From positions 18,363,193 to 18,427,192 of the forward strand of contig NC_051088.1 in assembly GCF_901709675.1 (NCBI RefSeq): a stretch of DNA of 64,000 nucleotides, written 5' to 3'. Position 1 is the stretch's first letter; each line of letters starts with the position of its first letter. Positions 43,939 through 57,545 of this stretch are shown piece after piece. Origin of the DNA: Syngnathus acus. Its lineage: Eukaryota; Chordata; Actinopteri; Syngnathiformes; Syngnathidae. Both the position numbers and the translations under genes were made by a program. The notes below the pieces were generated by a model. That model did no database searches. It saw nothing but the letters and a program-made list of their open reading frames with translations, and was not told the DNA's origin.

Positions 43939-46900
43939 TACACACCACACGCACTCACGACAAACAGATGGACAGTTTTGGCTGTGACGTGTTCTGTGAT
44001 TGTTGGGGCATATGCATATATTTCATATCGGGTTCAGCGTGGAGCCGCACTTTGTTTGTCTTTCAGATTCCTGGATGAGGCTTTAAATCCATACCATCAC
44101 TGCTCGGGGAGGTATTTATCCTAACCCTTCTCAAAGCCATGGGAGCCATAGCACCCCCCCAAACATCATCATAAACATCTGCACTATAGTAAAATAAAGG
44201 AAAAAAAATTCTGTTAATGTGACAGTCCTGACAGTTTCCAGTGACAAACTGCCACACTCCGTTTACTGTTGCTTTGCTGGTATAGAGGATATTTTGCCTG
44301 GAACGCCTCATATTGTAGCCTACCGCTCGTGAATGGATGTTATTAAAAAGGCATGAAGAAAGCTTTGGGTCAAGGACAAGGTCACTGGTCCTCCATTTAC
44401 CAGAACCCCTTTTTTTTATTCCTATAAGTGATGGATTGACCATGTGAACAGTGTGGCAAATCTTGTAAAACTGGATTCTCCTTTTTCTGCTTCAAAGGCA
44501 ATCGAATGCATGAAATTTTCCGCAACAGGCCGAGAACAGCCTAACCTATACGTTCTGAACAGCTGGCCCAAATTGAATAGAAAGGTCATTTTTCACAAAC
44601 ACCTGTCCAGCAGGTGAAACTGTATTGTTGTTTAATTTGACCGCTGCTTGAAAATATCTATTTATTCTTTTTCTTTGAGAGTCTTTATAAGAGGCTTTTT
44701 TTTAAATTTGTTCCAAATTTGAAAATATATTAAATAGAATGAATAAATTCCCTGATTCTAACCTTCATCTTGGTCAGTGACTCTTGAATAAACTTGTGCT
44801 CCGTCATCCCACCTGACAAGATTCAGGGCAGGATTCCAATTTTGATTAAAATGTAATATTTGTTTGTGTGTATTAGTCATGGATTATGCTGCCAGATGGA
44901 GGGTGTGTCAAAACCTCTACTTAGACGAGCTCCAATGTTTTCTTTGCACATTTTTGTATAGAATTATTGACACAACACTCAATTCACTGATTTTATTCCA
45001 AACTGTATTAAGGCAGGAATATTTCACCGAAAGACTTGATAGCTCTCCTGAAATAGATAAACATGTAAAAATGGTAGAAAAAAAAAATGTGACAAGGGGG
45101 AAATTCACTTCAGTGATAAAATACTTCTCATATTGAGAGTGTAATGATATTGAAACGAATATAACAGCATGTGACTGCACCCCCTCCCCGCCTCTTTCAT
45201 CCCCTTTCATGCATGCCCGCCGTTCTGATCCTGCCCCAGAGTCCGTGAAGAGAGATTATTATGAGTGGAGGTAGATCCCTCTCCCTATTTAGACGCTCGG
45301 CTTGAAAAACGACAGACAGGTAAAAACCAATTGTAGTTGGTGGTGATAGCGGCACTAACGGCACTGAGCGTACGTATATGGTGCTACCCACACGTCTTCC
45401 ACGCATGCTATAGTCTGGCGGAGCCTGAAAAAAAGGAGGTGATCCGGTCAGACGTCAAGGGGATCAAGGCTCGGGCATCTGCACTCCTCCTGTCGTAAGA
45501 GATTCCAGGTCGAGCAAAACATTTACAATGCGCCTTCAACAATTGCATTCCCCACATACCTGCCCCCTCCACTGACAAGGCCGCATGCACAGGTCACAAG
45601 GCCACAACAGGGAGCCGATTTATGTGTATTAAGCCAAATCCCAGATGACATTCCCGTTCCCCATTATTCGCAGATTCATCTTTTGCCACAGAGGGAATAC
45701 CGGTTGAGTCAAAGGAGGCCAGAGAGGAAAGGCTGGGGATATTTGGCTGAGGAGTTTCAACCCTCATGCGCGCTGACCTTTGACCCACTGAGGTAAACCT
45801 CAGGCAAGCTCAGCAGGGACTGACCTTCTGACAGACTAATCAGTGTGAACGATAGCGTACAATCTATTCCGGTTGCTTGAGCTTGAACTTATCAAACAAG
45901 GCGTTGGACGCACCAAGTGGCTGAGTAAAGATGCCGACTTGAGGGATGAGAGGCTCTTTGATGTTCTGATAAAAAAAAGACCTCACCCTTCTCGGCTGAG
46001 TGACTTTTTGATTGCCACATGGACCATTCGGCTTGATGGAAGCTTAGGCCATTTTCATTTCAGCCCTTGGCACCGTTCTTCAGCTTTTTCGCTACGAATT
46101 GGACTGTACAGAAAATGGAATGAGTTCAAACCATACGCATGATACTACACTGTGGACTGTACCTTAGTGTTGTCAAAAGTATTGATACTTTAAAAAGTTT
46201 CAATACTTACATGTGGATTCAGAATACAATATCTATTTGTCACGGCATTGATGCTTCTGCCGTGACCACTCTGCAAGGAGCGCAGCCAGGAGAGTCCTCA
46301 TTGCAATCCGGCTTGTAGTTCCACTGTTAAATTAAGTTGTTAAGTATGGCCAGTGTGGTGTTGGCAAGACAGCAAAACACAGCCAACACGAGACTAGAAG
46401 AACGTGACATCCACACAGGAAAGGTTAGTTCAATTCACAATTAGTAATGACTTGTAATGCACTGACACAAACCCAAACGCACCAAGCCTCAATTTAGACA
46501 ATTTAGTCCATTTATTCCTTAAAGTGCAGGTAAATTGCAACTCCCTCATATGTGTGTTGACTTCAGCATAATTAGTGGATTCAAGTGGATGGCAGACCCC
46601 TGCAAAGGAACACCTGGAAACATTTATTTGTTGCTGTCTATGGTCTTCCTTTCGAACCACACACACACATGCACATACACGCAATAAGCACACAAAGTGG
46701 CCTCTGATTGCTGTTCCCAAGTGTGCTTGATAATTCACTGTATAAGTAAGTATAAGCCAGGTCATTTGGTTTCATTTGGTACAGTTCACAAAATAACCAC
46801 TGCATGATTTATAATGTGCATTACACCTCAGTTGGAAAGGGGCTGCCATGAGAGGAGAGTACAGTACGTAGAGTGCAAGCCTCTCTAAGTGCTGATTGGG

Positions 46901-47368
46901 AAGGTTAAAATAATTTCCATTCCGCCATCAATGGAGTTCAGTTGGAGCAAATCCATCTGTTTTCCATTACGCTTCACTGCTAAATGTGTTTGAATGACTC
47001 TACTGAGTAAAATTCTTTTATTTTGATGCAGAATGTGCTTCGTTATGACCAGAGCTCTTGATACCTTGGCCTTTAATATACCATTGAGGACAATAAGCAT
47101 TTGCAAGTATGTGTGTGTGCCTGTGTGTTTGTGCAAGCTCATTACTAAGCACGGACTCCCCTTCATCTGGCAGTGCAAAAGGAAACTTCCAGTACCGAGT
47201 TGTTTATGATACTTGACTTACACAAGGTACATTTTGTCATTTGGATCCAGTCAGAAGAATTCAGTTTGTGAAGTCAAACTAAATAAATCAAGTTTATGCA
47301 ATCAGAAAGAAGAATTACAAAGGGACAATGCACTGTATGACTTTCTCCATAGTTTTCACTGTATCATT

Positions 47369-47445
47369 GATCTTGAAGCAGTTGGGATGAGGATCATCAC
47401 CTCCAAATCTGAAACCATGGTCCTCAGAAGGACAAGGATGTTTGG
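47369..47445 (+). mobile_element. LINE reverse-transcriptase scrap
   Basis: In one frame the translation reads DLEAVGMRIITSKSETMVL. This matches the AVGMRISTSKSEAMVLS block that follows the FADD motif in abundant fish LINEs. Flanking parts of the element are not recognisable. Confidence 0.65.
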
Positions 47446-48754
47446 TAATGAGATCTTTATTGGTCTTTATTGGGTTACGACTAAATACCACAAACTTTGA
47501 GAGTCCCTGCAAGCGTAATGTGTTCGATGGTCCTGTGGACTGTATTCTAAACTTTAAATATAATTTCTGTCTGTGGAATGAACATTTGACTTATTTCTCC
47601 AGCTTCAGTCTTTTAAAGTTGCACCCATCGCGTGCTTGCATACACTTTTAGTATGTCACATGGGTCCTCTCAGCTGCTCGCCCTTCATGTGAAGATCACA
47701 AAGGGCGAGCAGGAGGAGCAGATATTGTGTTATAATTTGCTCGGCCAGTCGTTTGATATCAAGATCATGTGGTTCTGTTGATGACATTTTTATGTTGTTA
47801 CAGACCTTATGTAACAGCCCGGTCGGCACGTACTCTTACATCAGCAAGGACGGGACACTGTGAAAAGCGTAGTATTCTAAGCAGGAAATGTGGCATCGCA
47901 AAGGCCAAACTGAACTTGAAAATCTAGTGTGAACATTAAAAATCATAGGTTGATCTGTCTGGTTCTAACACTGGAAAGTAGAATTTCTGGAGATTTTGGC
48001 ATGGATGCAAGTCGGATTAATAAACAATGCAGGGAATTTAATAGTTAGCCAGGTTCACATCTTTTTTTTGTTGGACCGTCATGACATGAAACTAAGTTCT
48101 TAGACAGTTTAGATAATAAATGGGAATGCTCTTTTCAATGGCACTGGTGTAATATGTGTTTAGCTTGAATTCAGTTTAACAAACGGAGGCCACCCTACTT
48201 TACCTTGACGAAAAGAAAAAAGATGTCGGGGTGCATGAGACTACCACTGATCAGAGACTGTTATGCATTTTTTGAAATAATGTGTAACCTTTAAGAACAC
48301 ATATTACACTTTAATGTTTTGACCAAATGTGTTTTCTTTGGTAATGTTAATTCCCTCTTTCTTGAATATAGTATAACCCAGTCCTGATTAAACCTGGCTT
48401 TATTGAGGGCTGCCATTAGGGGCAAACCTCCAGTAACTGGGAGAAACTTTCATCAAATAAAAGCCAGACCAATCTTCTCGATGATTGGTTCACAGCCTGG
48501 TCATGTTTGTTTCAGGATGGGCAAAATTGGTCAATCCAGCTGCCCCATAGGGTTAATGTGAATTTGGCTAATTTTAAAGATCTTATCAAAAACTTTTTCC
48601 CACAGATTAATATGCCCATGGAGCTAATGGCTATCCACAGAGTGTAGTATTTAAAGAACTGTTACTCAACTGTTTTGCCTCTTACAAAAATAAACAGGGT
48701 TTCTTAAAAATAAATGATTCATTGTTAGTTATTTTCTGCTGCAGTTGAATGGAG

Positions 48755-48945
48755 CAGTGTTTCCCAACCTTTATTGAGCCAAGGTATGTACATTTACATT
48801 AGAATAATCTCACTTAACACAACTACACAAAACACATTTTTTGTAGTTATCAAAAAAAATGATCATCACACCAAAGAAGTGAAATTGGAACATTTCACAT
48901 GGCACACCTGTTGCTTTTGGTGTGCACAGTGGATGGGAATCACTG
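48755..48945. mobile_element. Non-autonomous hAT element, 191 bases
   Basis: The element begins CAGTGTTTCCCAACC and ends GGATGGGAATCACTG, an inverted pair. The eight bases on the left (GAATGGAG) and on the right (GAATAAAG) agree at six positions, consistent with an aged 8-base target duplication, the hAT hallmark. No transposase. Confidence 0.75.
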
Positions 48946-51410
48946 GAATAAAGAACTCTTTCACCATAATGGTCCGCTAACCAGATGCAACAAAGATAGT
49001 TTCCATTTAGTGTTCCAAATGTGCTCTTGAAGCACATGATTTACAGTGTGTGCTACTCTTACTTTTCTACTCTAATGCTCTGCCTCTATCTACTCACGTG
49101 TACACGATTCTGTCTGCACGCCACAGAATCTTGTGCCCACTTGTACCAGCATCCAGGCAATGCCTGCTGGGTTCATTTAGAATCCCTCCTGGCATGAGGC
49201 CACACAGACACATGACCTCCGCAACTTGATTTTGAAGAAAACCTTCACAAGTTCCCACACCAAAACAAAATGGCAATTCTGCTGCCCCCCGTGCATATTT
49301 GGGGTACTCAAACTTGTCAACATGCATTAGCGAGTCATTCAAGAAGACACGCATGCATAATGTTGCACTTAGAGTCCATAAGAGTTTGGCAGGTGGAAAG
49401 AAATGGCTTCATGGGTCATGTGTTGTTTGTGAGTCAGTGAACTGTGTGACAGTGAGCCTAACAGCTCCTCTGCAGGGCACGTCTCCATCTGGACCGTTCA
49501 TATCAGAGCAGTGCTGTAATGACTGCGTTTAAAAATATACTTGGGATCTGAAAGAGCGAGAGAGGAGTAGTACAAAAAATAATGAAGTGGAAATATTTCC
49601 ATGAGTGAAAGACAATCCGTTTAGGATTCTTGAATTCCAGACTCCCCACCGTGGCCTGAAAGCGACCAGGATGAGATCATGTGAAAGTGAAGAACAGCCA
49701 TTAGGGGGTGACGTGCAGGACACGCCGCTTTGACTGACATTTCATTTGTCTTTTATCTCAAGAATGGCTAATGAAAGCACAAGTCAACTCAACATGAACC
49801 GAGTTTGGCGCTATTCTCCTCATCCATTCAAAAGGACACAATGCATCGCTACATGAGCAAGAACGTTTTGGCCAAAGTAGCAAAGGGAAAAACACGTCTA
49901 AGAGGAAAAACCTTGGCTCGAGCCAGACTCACTGCGGGGTGGCATTTGGCCTCAACCACTTGGTTAGAAAGGGCTGATTGGAGAGCAAAACAAAATACAG
50001 TAACAATATAAATAGTCCATGGTGATAGCAGTCATTGTAATTCATATAGGAGCAGCTACTAATTCTTCCAGTAGCCACTAGTTTTACAACTATTCAAAAT
50101 GTCATTTGCAGTTTCACCAATGCGACATTGCAGATTACAGCCAATCAAAATGCAAATGAGCTTTCAAATATGGTAAAAGAACATTTGCCGATTTTAAGAG
50201 CGCGAGACACAGCCGACTACTGAAGATATGAAAAAGCCTGTAGTCAAAATGTACACGAGCAATATAAACATACTGAGTACATTCAAGTAAATGGGAGCAA
50301 GCCTTTCAGTATGTCCCTATTCTTCTCTTTATTCTCGCTCATGTCCTCGCTCTGTAACAACCTTTCCATTCCATACTTGTCATGCTGTCTTTTTATGGTT
50401 TAAGAAAAGTGATAAAGTATAATTACTGCATGTGCAGTCTCAAAAGCCTATACAGGTTGACCGTTTAACATTGTGGGGCTCCCATACCTCAGTGTTTAAT
50501 GTGCGGGGGTGGATCATGGTCCGATCCAAGTCAGGTTTGATAGCACTGCACAGTATGCAGCAGGAGTTAGAGGGAATAGGCAAATATTTTTCCAATAAAA
50601 ATACCCATTGTTTGCCATCTGAGGAAAACTTTTTATGTCGTCTAAATATACTGCTCTTGAGGTCTGCTCTTAAAAAAAATGGCAAACCCGAAGTTCTAAG
50701 TTGTTTGGACTTCTGGTTATCAACACAACCAAAATGAACTGCAGTTCGTGAACTATAATGGGTACTGCATTTGCGTTTTATTTTTTTAATCAGAAAGAAA
50801 AGGATATTAGTAGACTGGTAAAGACACTTGCTGACTGTTCACATAGATATTGCACTCGTACTAAAAGCCGAGGCTAAACAAAAACTGCCTTCAACAACTA
50901 TGATATAAAAAATGATTTCTTATGCTCTGCTGCTTGAGATAAATCTTCAAATATCCAGAAATTATTGTACAATGGAAAGCAAGAACACAATTCAAATAAA
51001 AATTCAATCCAAGACTTGAAATGGAATGTGTCCCACATTGACCGCAAATACAACAATAAATAATACTGAATTCATCCAGAAGACATTTAGCTTTAGTTTG
51101 TCGAAAACAGTCAACAGGGGATCCATCATGTTGCAAGCACATGCAAAATGACTCACGCTTTATCTCTCGATGCGTGTGAAACCGTTTTGTTTACATGCAC
51201 ACAAAATCAGTGCATTGGGCAACATTGACAGGAAGATTTGTTGTGATTATCTGCTGACATTTCTCTTTGAGGATAACATGATATACAAATGTACTTTGGC
51301 AGGCGACGACCTACAACACTGAGAGATGAGTCCGACCACACAGCCTGCTTCGAAACCACAACACAGAAGCCTGCTTTTAGAAAATAAGAAATAACAACTC
51401 TTTCAATACT

Positions 51411-51600
51411 GGGCGGCACCGCTGCGTTTGTGGTTAGCGCATCTGTTTCACACTTCGGCAGCGGCAGCTCAAAGTTTGGCCCGTGTCAAGTTTGCATATT
51501 CTGCTTTTTGCATTCGTGGGTGTTCTTTGGGTACGCTGGCTTCCTTCTGTGTACATTTCAAAAACACTTCATTAAACTCCAAATTGCGAAAATGTGTAAA
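51411..51600 (+). mobile_element. Teleost tRNA-derived SINE, 5' part
   Basis: GGGCGGCACC, GTGGTTAGCGCATCTG, GTCAAGTTTGCATATTCT and the GTGGGTGTTCTTTGGGTACG block follow the order of the common teleost SINE seen in inverse orientation at 62301-62602. The B-box region has decayed. Confidence 0.65.
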
Positions 51601-52347
51601 TGCTAGGACAGGGGCCCCTTCGGAAATTATTTTAATTTCTTCTGTGACCTCGCTTGTGATTCAAAATACTTTTTTCATTCTTTAGCATAATTGCCTCATG
51701 CATCACTGGCCGAGTTGGCTCGTAGGTTTTTGATTAACACCGGCACAAATAAATTTGAACCTGCTATTTGCAGGTTGGCTTGTGTTACTTAAGAACCCTG
51801 AATATACGGTATGATTAAATATTGCTATATTGTCCACTATATGTGTGCAATCTATTGCATATGCAAATTAGTGTTAGCATTACTATAGCAGATTGAAAGA
51901 CTGAGCTTTGTGGAGGTTTCAAATATATTTAAAACAGATTCTATTTTTAAATGTATTTTCAAGACACTGTATTAATATTCATCTCCTGTAAAAGGACAAT
52001 ATTGACTGGGCCCTGAACAATTGGCAGGTGGAGGCAAATACATGAAGTACATACGTTCCAGCAAGGCTTGAGTCACTCATGAAGCATGTGGAAGCAACAT
52101 GTGAATAAAGGCGTTTTGGACAGACATGAAAGCGAGTCCAAAGGGAGGGATGAGATGTTAAAAGACAAAAAAAAGCAGTAAATTGTGACGGAGCATCATG
52201 GATGAACACAGCATGGTGGAGATCTGTTTTCCTTGTGAATCGTGTTCTCGGCATCACCAAGGATTTTTCCAACTGAGATATGTGAGAGCGAAGTGCATGT
52301 CAGCAGCTAAAACACTGTGTCAGATATTATGATGCCTGATTCAACTA

Positions 52348-52350
<3 letters not shown>

Positions 52351-52406
<56 letters not shown>
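52351..52406. repeat. (GT)n microsatellite, 28 units
   Basis: A perfect GT array of 56 bases. Open frames across it on both strands are artefacts. Confidence 0.97.
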
Positions 52407-52408
<2 letters not shown>

Positions 52409-53020
52409 GTGGGAGGGGCTAGCTGTGGGAATGTGTGTTTGTTCGCTGTTCTCTGGGTGGGACCTCATGTCTGGCAGAGATGATAAATATTTTTCTCCTA
52501 AAAACACCAAGGCACAATAATACATTGTCTGACCTCCAACATCTCCACAAAGATGAGTACTGTTCACGTGAGATCACGTTTTATGGACCACGAAGAAACG
52601 GGCGTGTTTAGTTTTTCGCAGATCAACATCTGCCAAAGAGCTGCAGGGATGTGAAAGTCTTTTTCGCTCATTTCATTTCCCACGTGGAATTTCTGAACAC
52701 TGTACATGGTAATGACAAACCCGTATAGCCTAATAATCAAGGTATGCTCCAGGTGTCAAGCCACATTAACATCGCCCCCACCCAGCAAGCAGCAAACACA
52801 TCTGTCTATCTGCATTAATGTCCACGTGTAACCTCGGGCTTATTTGTCCAGGCTGCACCTGACTTTTTCTGTCCACATGTTGAGCTGAGTACAACTGGAA
52901 TGGAATTATCCGTTGGACGAGAATGTCGTTCCACTGCTATATTGCCTGTCATATTAACATAATGATAGCAAATCATTCTGACTGCCCTTAGTGGTATCTT
53001 TTTCAATAATACTGTGGCGC

Positions 53021-53125
53021 CTTGAGTGTAATTTGTTGCATGACCACACTCACAACGTAATACTCTTGTATCTCAAATCATCTTTCTCCATTGAAATGAA
53101 TGGAAACAACATTAATCTGTTCCAT
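53021..53125 (+). repeat. Interspersed repeat, same family as 13153-13232
   Basis: Contains TTGAGTGTAATTTGTTGCAT, GTATCTCAAATCA and CCATTGAAATGAATGGAAAC followed by CATTAATCTGTTCC, a familiar teleost repeat text. The copy near 13 kb shares the middle blocks. Confidence 0.55.
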
Positions 53126-56100
53126 AAGGTCTTAAAAACAACACTTGATAATAACAAAATTAAATGGTATTTAAAAGAAGTAAAACATTTTGCCACACTC
53201 TCTTCTGTAATTGTGCTGCTCATTCGACTGTGGGTGGCTATTCTTTCTGTTACATTCGTACTATAAATTAACAGGTGACTCTGGCCTATTTATGTTAAGA
53301 TTTTTTCCACTAATGTTCATCTACTTTTCTCTCTCCATCGAATAATGTTCACTGGGCTGTGAACTAATAGATAGAGTGCAGAAAACCTCTTGGTTGCTTT
53401 TGCAGCTACAGTGTAAGAGTAAAAGAGCGACAAACCCAGGGGAAATGTTGCTCCCAGAGTCTGGTTCTTCCTTAACCCAGACCAGACCCACTTCACCTCA
53501 CAGTCAGGCATCAACTAAGTCTAGGATAATCTATCAAAGTGTGCACCACACCTTCATATTGCTCTTTTGGGAATGACACATAATACTTGATGCATTAAAT
53601 ATTTTGACCAGTTGTTTAATTTATTGCAGCAGGTATAAGAATATGTCTACCGAATCCCGAGAGAAAGTGGATGTGTTTAAATTGTGTGTGTGTGTGTTTG
53701 TGTAAGTGTGTGTGTATGTGCACGCATACGTACATGTGTGCATTCCAACATGAGTGTGCACAGAAGGGAGTACATTGTGTCAAAATAAATGTATTTACCA
53801 CAAAATACTGTTTCCTCTTGCTCTTTTTGGACCACCAGGACATTCATTCAGATCTGGGTCGACCAAGCTCACCATTATAACCATGTGCACCAATACATGA
53901 CAAGATCTCTGTCGCGACAGACATTATAACAATACTTACATGCATATATTCTTTATCTTCTGAGAAAACAACATATTATCAAAGTTCCCACGGTTTCATA
54001 CAGTCGCTGTGAAAATCTTCTTCGTTTGTGTCTACCTGGAACTGACTACTGGCATTTCCATTCATTTAAATTTTCATATTCTTAAGGCTGATATTACATC
54101 TAATTTAAGGTTTACCTTGTATTGTGTAAGATGGCAGATCTCATTAAAACCGAGTGGAAGGAACCACCTCATTGATTAAATGACACATCAGTGGTATCAT
54201 GCACAAGGTTTTTGCTTCCATAATGATTGTGGCATGGATCACTATCAAACAAACTTGATTTTTAAAACATTTTTTTTTTAGGTTGATCAGGTTATTGGAT
54301 TACAGGAAAACCACAGAAATGGTCCCAGAGAAGGCGTAAAGGGAATTCTGTTGCAGTTTTCCATTCCAGAGAGCAGCATAAACATGGCTAATCTGTAATT
54401 GTTTCTCTTCCCGTGCATGCCCCTTTCCTCCACCCACTGTCACCAGATTCAAGGGCAAGGTCACCATGGGTCACCACGTGTCTGGGATCTTGCCCTGCTG
54501 AATGCCCTTCTCATTCATGTAGTGTGTCCTCACAGCTATTCACTGTTCTGAAATTCCACAGTGATTGACAATTGGGTGCTGTGAACGTCGACGGCATTGT
54601 AATGCGTGTCAGCGAGGAAAATGCGTAAAGAAGACATTGTTGGATGAGCAGTAGTGGGGAGTGTCAGCTCAGGGAAACACAAACAGTGAGGAAAGAAGAG
54701 AAGGGAGGAGGAATGCAGAGGAATGTTTTGTGATGTACAGATTCCTGAGATCACATGTAGCTGTAAGCATTGGCTGCATGTGTGAAAGAGCTCTTTGTCC
54801 ACAGCTCAGGTTCTTGGGTTCAGCTAATCAAATGGATTAGAGACGGCTTTGAAAGTCCACCCATCGGAATTGGCCATCCGCAGAAAAACAAACACACCGC
54901 AGCAGGCCACTTTCACTAAGGTGCACTTTTGTATTTTGTGTTTGTATCTGTGTGCAGATAAGTGGCTGCATACCAGTGCATTGGACTGTTTTCAATTTTG
55001 TGTGAAAACTTCAAATTCATACATGTCTAATCTCCTGACAGACTAAAATGTTGCTCCCAAAGAAAAGGAATGAGTCAACTGCTTCTTATCTACTACAATT
55101 TGGCCCTTTCACAATTATGGAATATGGATGACAATATAAGCATATCACTGGAAAGGTTCCTGTGATCGAACTATCAACTATTAATGTAAGCAACCTCTAC
55201 CATAACAAAATCTCTTAACCACAAGACAAAATGTATCATGGATTGATGAAATCAAAGTTTTTGGGCATAATTCAAAAGGCATATTTGATGCTAATCCTGT
55301 GATTGGAATCTTAAAATGGGAGCTGGTTTGTTATAGATCACATGCGTCAAGGTCAGTAAAATAGTGGTCCAGCCGTGATGCTAAGGTGTCAGCAGACGGC
55401 AGGATGGTGGTTTCTATTGCTGCAATAATTTAAATTTGCCTCCTCAGGTTCTGTAGCATCTGACCATTTCTTTCTCATTTAAAATCATTTGAGATTTTTT
55501 GTTTATATTTGTGGCTTGAAAGAAAATTTGAATTCTGATTTTTAGAAAAAATATTCTGTTTTCTTCAATGAAAATCATCTTTTAATTATATAACCTTGAG
55601 CATGTGACTCGGCTTTTAAATGATCGAGCAGGAGGAAGAAATCATAAATAACTGCGGACAGTCGGTTGACAAGTTTGATTTATAAATTATACCGTACCAC
55701 CAAAACACAATGGGTCCAATATAGCATTAACACCATGTCTGCACAAATGTAACCTACGCAAATAACTGCGACTTTAGAATTAGCGAAAGATCATTGCAGA
55801 AACTTCCTATTTGCTGTTTTTTTGAAAACAGCCAAAATATGAAGTCGTTTAACTGTGATGTATGTGAACCACTCAGCTCTAACAATACAGTGTCTGTTAT
55901 TTTAGGCCAGGACTCGGGGAAATCTGCAGATAAGTAGCATTTTGTTACAAGTCCACAGTGATTCAAAAGGTCAGAGCATAATGATGTGAGCTGAAGAAGT
56001 GTCTGGCTTATCAGTGAGGATGCAGACAGGAACAGCGCTTGCGATCTGAGTTTGGGTTTCCTCGTGTTCCCAAACTTATAAACATATGGTCCTACCACTC

Positions 56101-56540
56101 CATCTCCCCCTGGGCATGCATGTGTTTGTATTTCCATCCCTCTGTGTTGACGAGTTTCCACTGAGCTTTTGCTCGGTTCAAACTGCATGGCTCCTGTGCT
56201 CATGAAATTCCAATTTGTTCTCAGTGATGCTTTGACTGTCATTGCTTGTGAATGCTGGTACCCACCAAGTCAAAACTAAGTGACAACTTTAGGAGACGCC
56301 TCGAGACATGGAGGACATCAACACCATCAAGCCTTGAGTCGACATTTTTCCTTCTGAAGCTAAATCTGTCAAGTCCTTTCACAAAACTCATAATTAACAA
56401 ACATGGCTTATCCCAGTGATGACATTTAATTGCTCCTCAATCTTAAAGAAGTTTTATTTCTGTATATTGTTTGCATCACATCAAACAAGCTAGGAAAGAT
56501 TAAACCTAAACTTCTAATCCTAGAATTGCCCGTGGATTTC

Positions 56541-56620
56541 ATTGCGATAGCTGAGATAGGCTCCAGCACGCCCGTGACCCTCGCAAAGCTATGCGGTATG
56601 GAAGAGGGATGGATGGATGG
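56541..56620 (+). mobile_element. Teleost SINE tail
   Basis: GATAGCTGAGATAGGCTCCA followed by CACGCCCGTGACCCTCGCAAAGC and a (GGAT)n tail is the 3' end of the same SINE as at 62301-62602, whose head is missing here. Confidence 0.65.
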
Positions 56621-57344
56621 TCATCAGTGAAGAATTTTAAGCTGCACCGAGATGTATGCAAAGTGCTATAAAAATAGAGAGAGATTTACAGACTGAGAGG
56701 ATGACTGACAAAGTGACCCCGTTGTGGTCCACACATGTAAAAGCATACATCCAAATATTTTGTGACATGTGAGTAGTGTCTGGCTGTCTCCTTTCAAACA
56801 TAAAAGTGAAATAAAATACTGTTGGCACGAGCTCATGTCACAGAATAATGGAGGTAAAGTTTTGCGTCTGCGTGCGCTTTGCATTGTGGATTGCTTTCGT
56901 GGCTGCGTCTAATTACAGAACCGTAACTCCACTGAGTTTTGCACAATTGGATTGTTTGTGGCGGAATACAACGTATTGCTTAATGCTGTGTTTTGTTCAA
57001 ACATGCGATGCACAATCTGTTTAATGAAACCCTGCGGGCTCCACAGGATTGGCCTTTCGCCTGTTCTCACTTTCACTTTATGTGCGCGGGGATAATTGCA
57101 GCAGGGATATTTAACGTGTCACCTCGATATCGTCGAGTGTTTACTTGCAAGTGTATCTGGACAGCAGATGTGAACATTGGTTGGTGGGGCTTTATTTGTA
57201 CGACTTTGCAATGTCAATCAATCTGACTGAATGCAGAGCTCAGGGTATCCATGAAACCGTTTTCAAAACAAATCAATAATCACTTCCTTAGTCCAGCCGT
57301 CGAAATTCAAATGCTGTGGGTTTATTTTGGGAGCCAATCAGAGG

Positions 57345-57545
57345 GACAGCCCAAGGTTAGGTGTTTTGAGGACAAAGTTTGGGAAAGCAGATATAGATGG
57401 TTTGGACACATCCAGAGGAAATTGGTAGAGGGGTGATAAGGATGGAGCCGCCAGGCAAGCGAGAGACAGAGAGAGAGAGAAGGTTGAAAGATGTCGTGAG
57501 GGAAGATACGAGCGCAATTGGTGTTAGCAGACAAGCCAGAAGGAA
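57345..57545 (+). mobile_element. RTE-like LINE, ORF2 C-terminal remnant
   Basis: Reads KVWESRYRWFGHIQRKLVEG, then after a stop PPGKRE, then KDVVREDTSAIGV. This follows the order RWFGHVQR, PGKRKRGRP, MDVVKEDM at the C-terminus of fish RTE-type ORF2. It is the same kind of element as at 1400-2215, with a stop and a GA-rich expansion. Confidence 0.7.

Noticed and set aside
45873-46142. 89-codon plus-strand frame that looks protein-like
   Set aside because: No recognised motif, no splice-site pattern and no neighbours that would support it.
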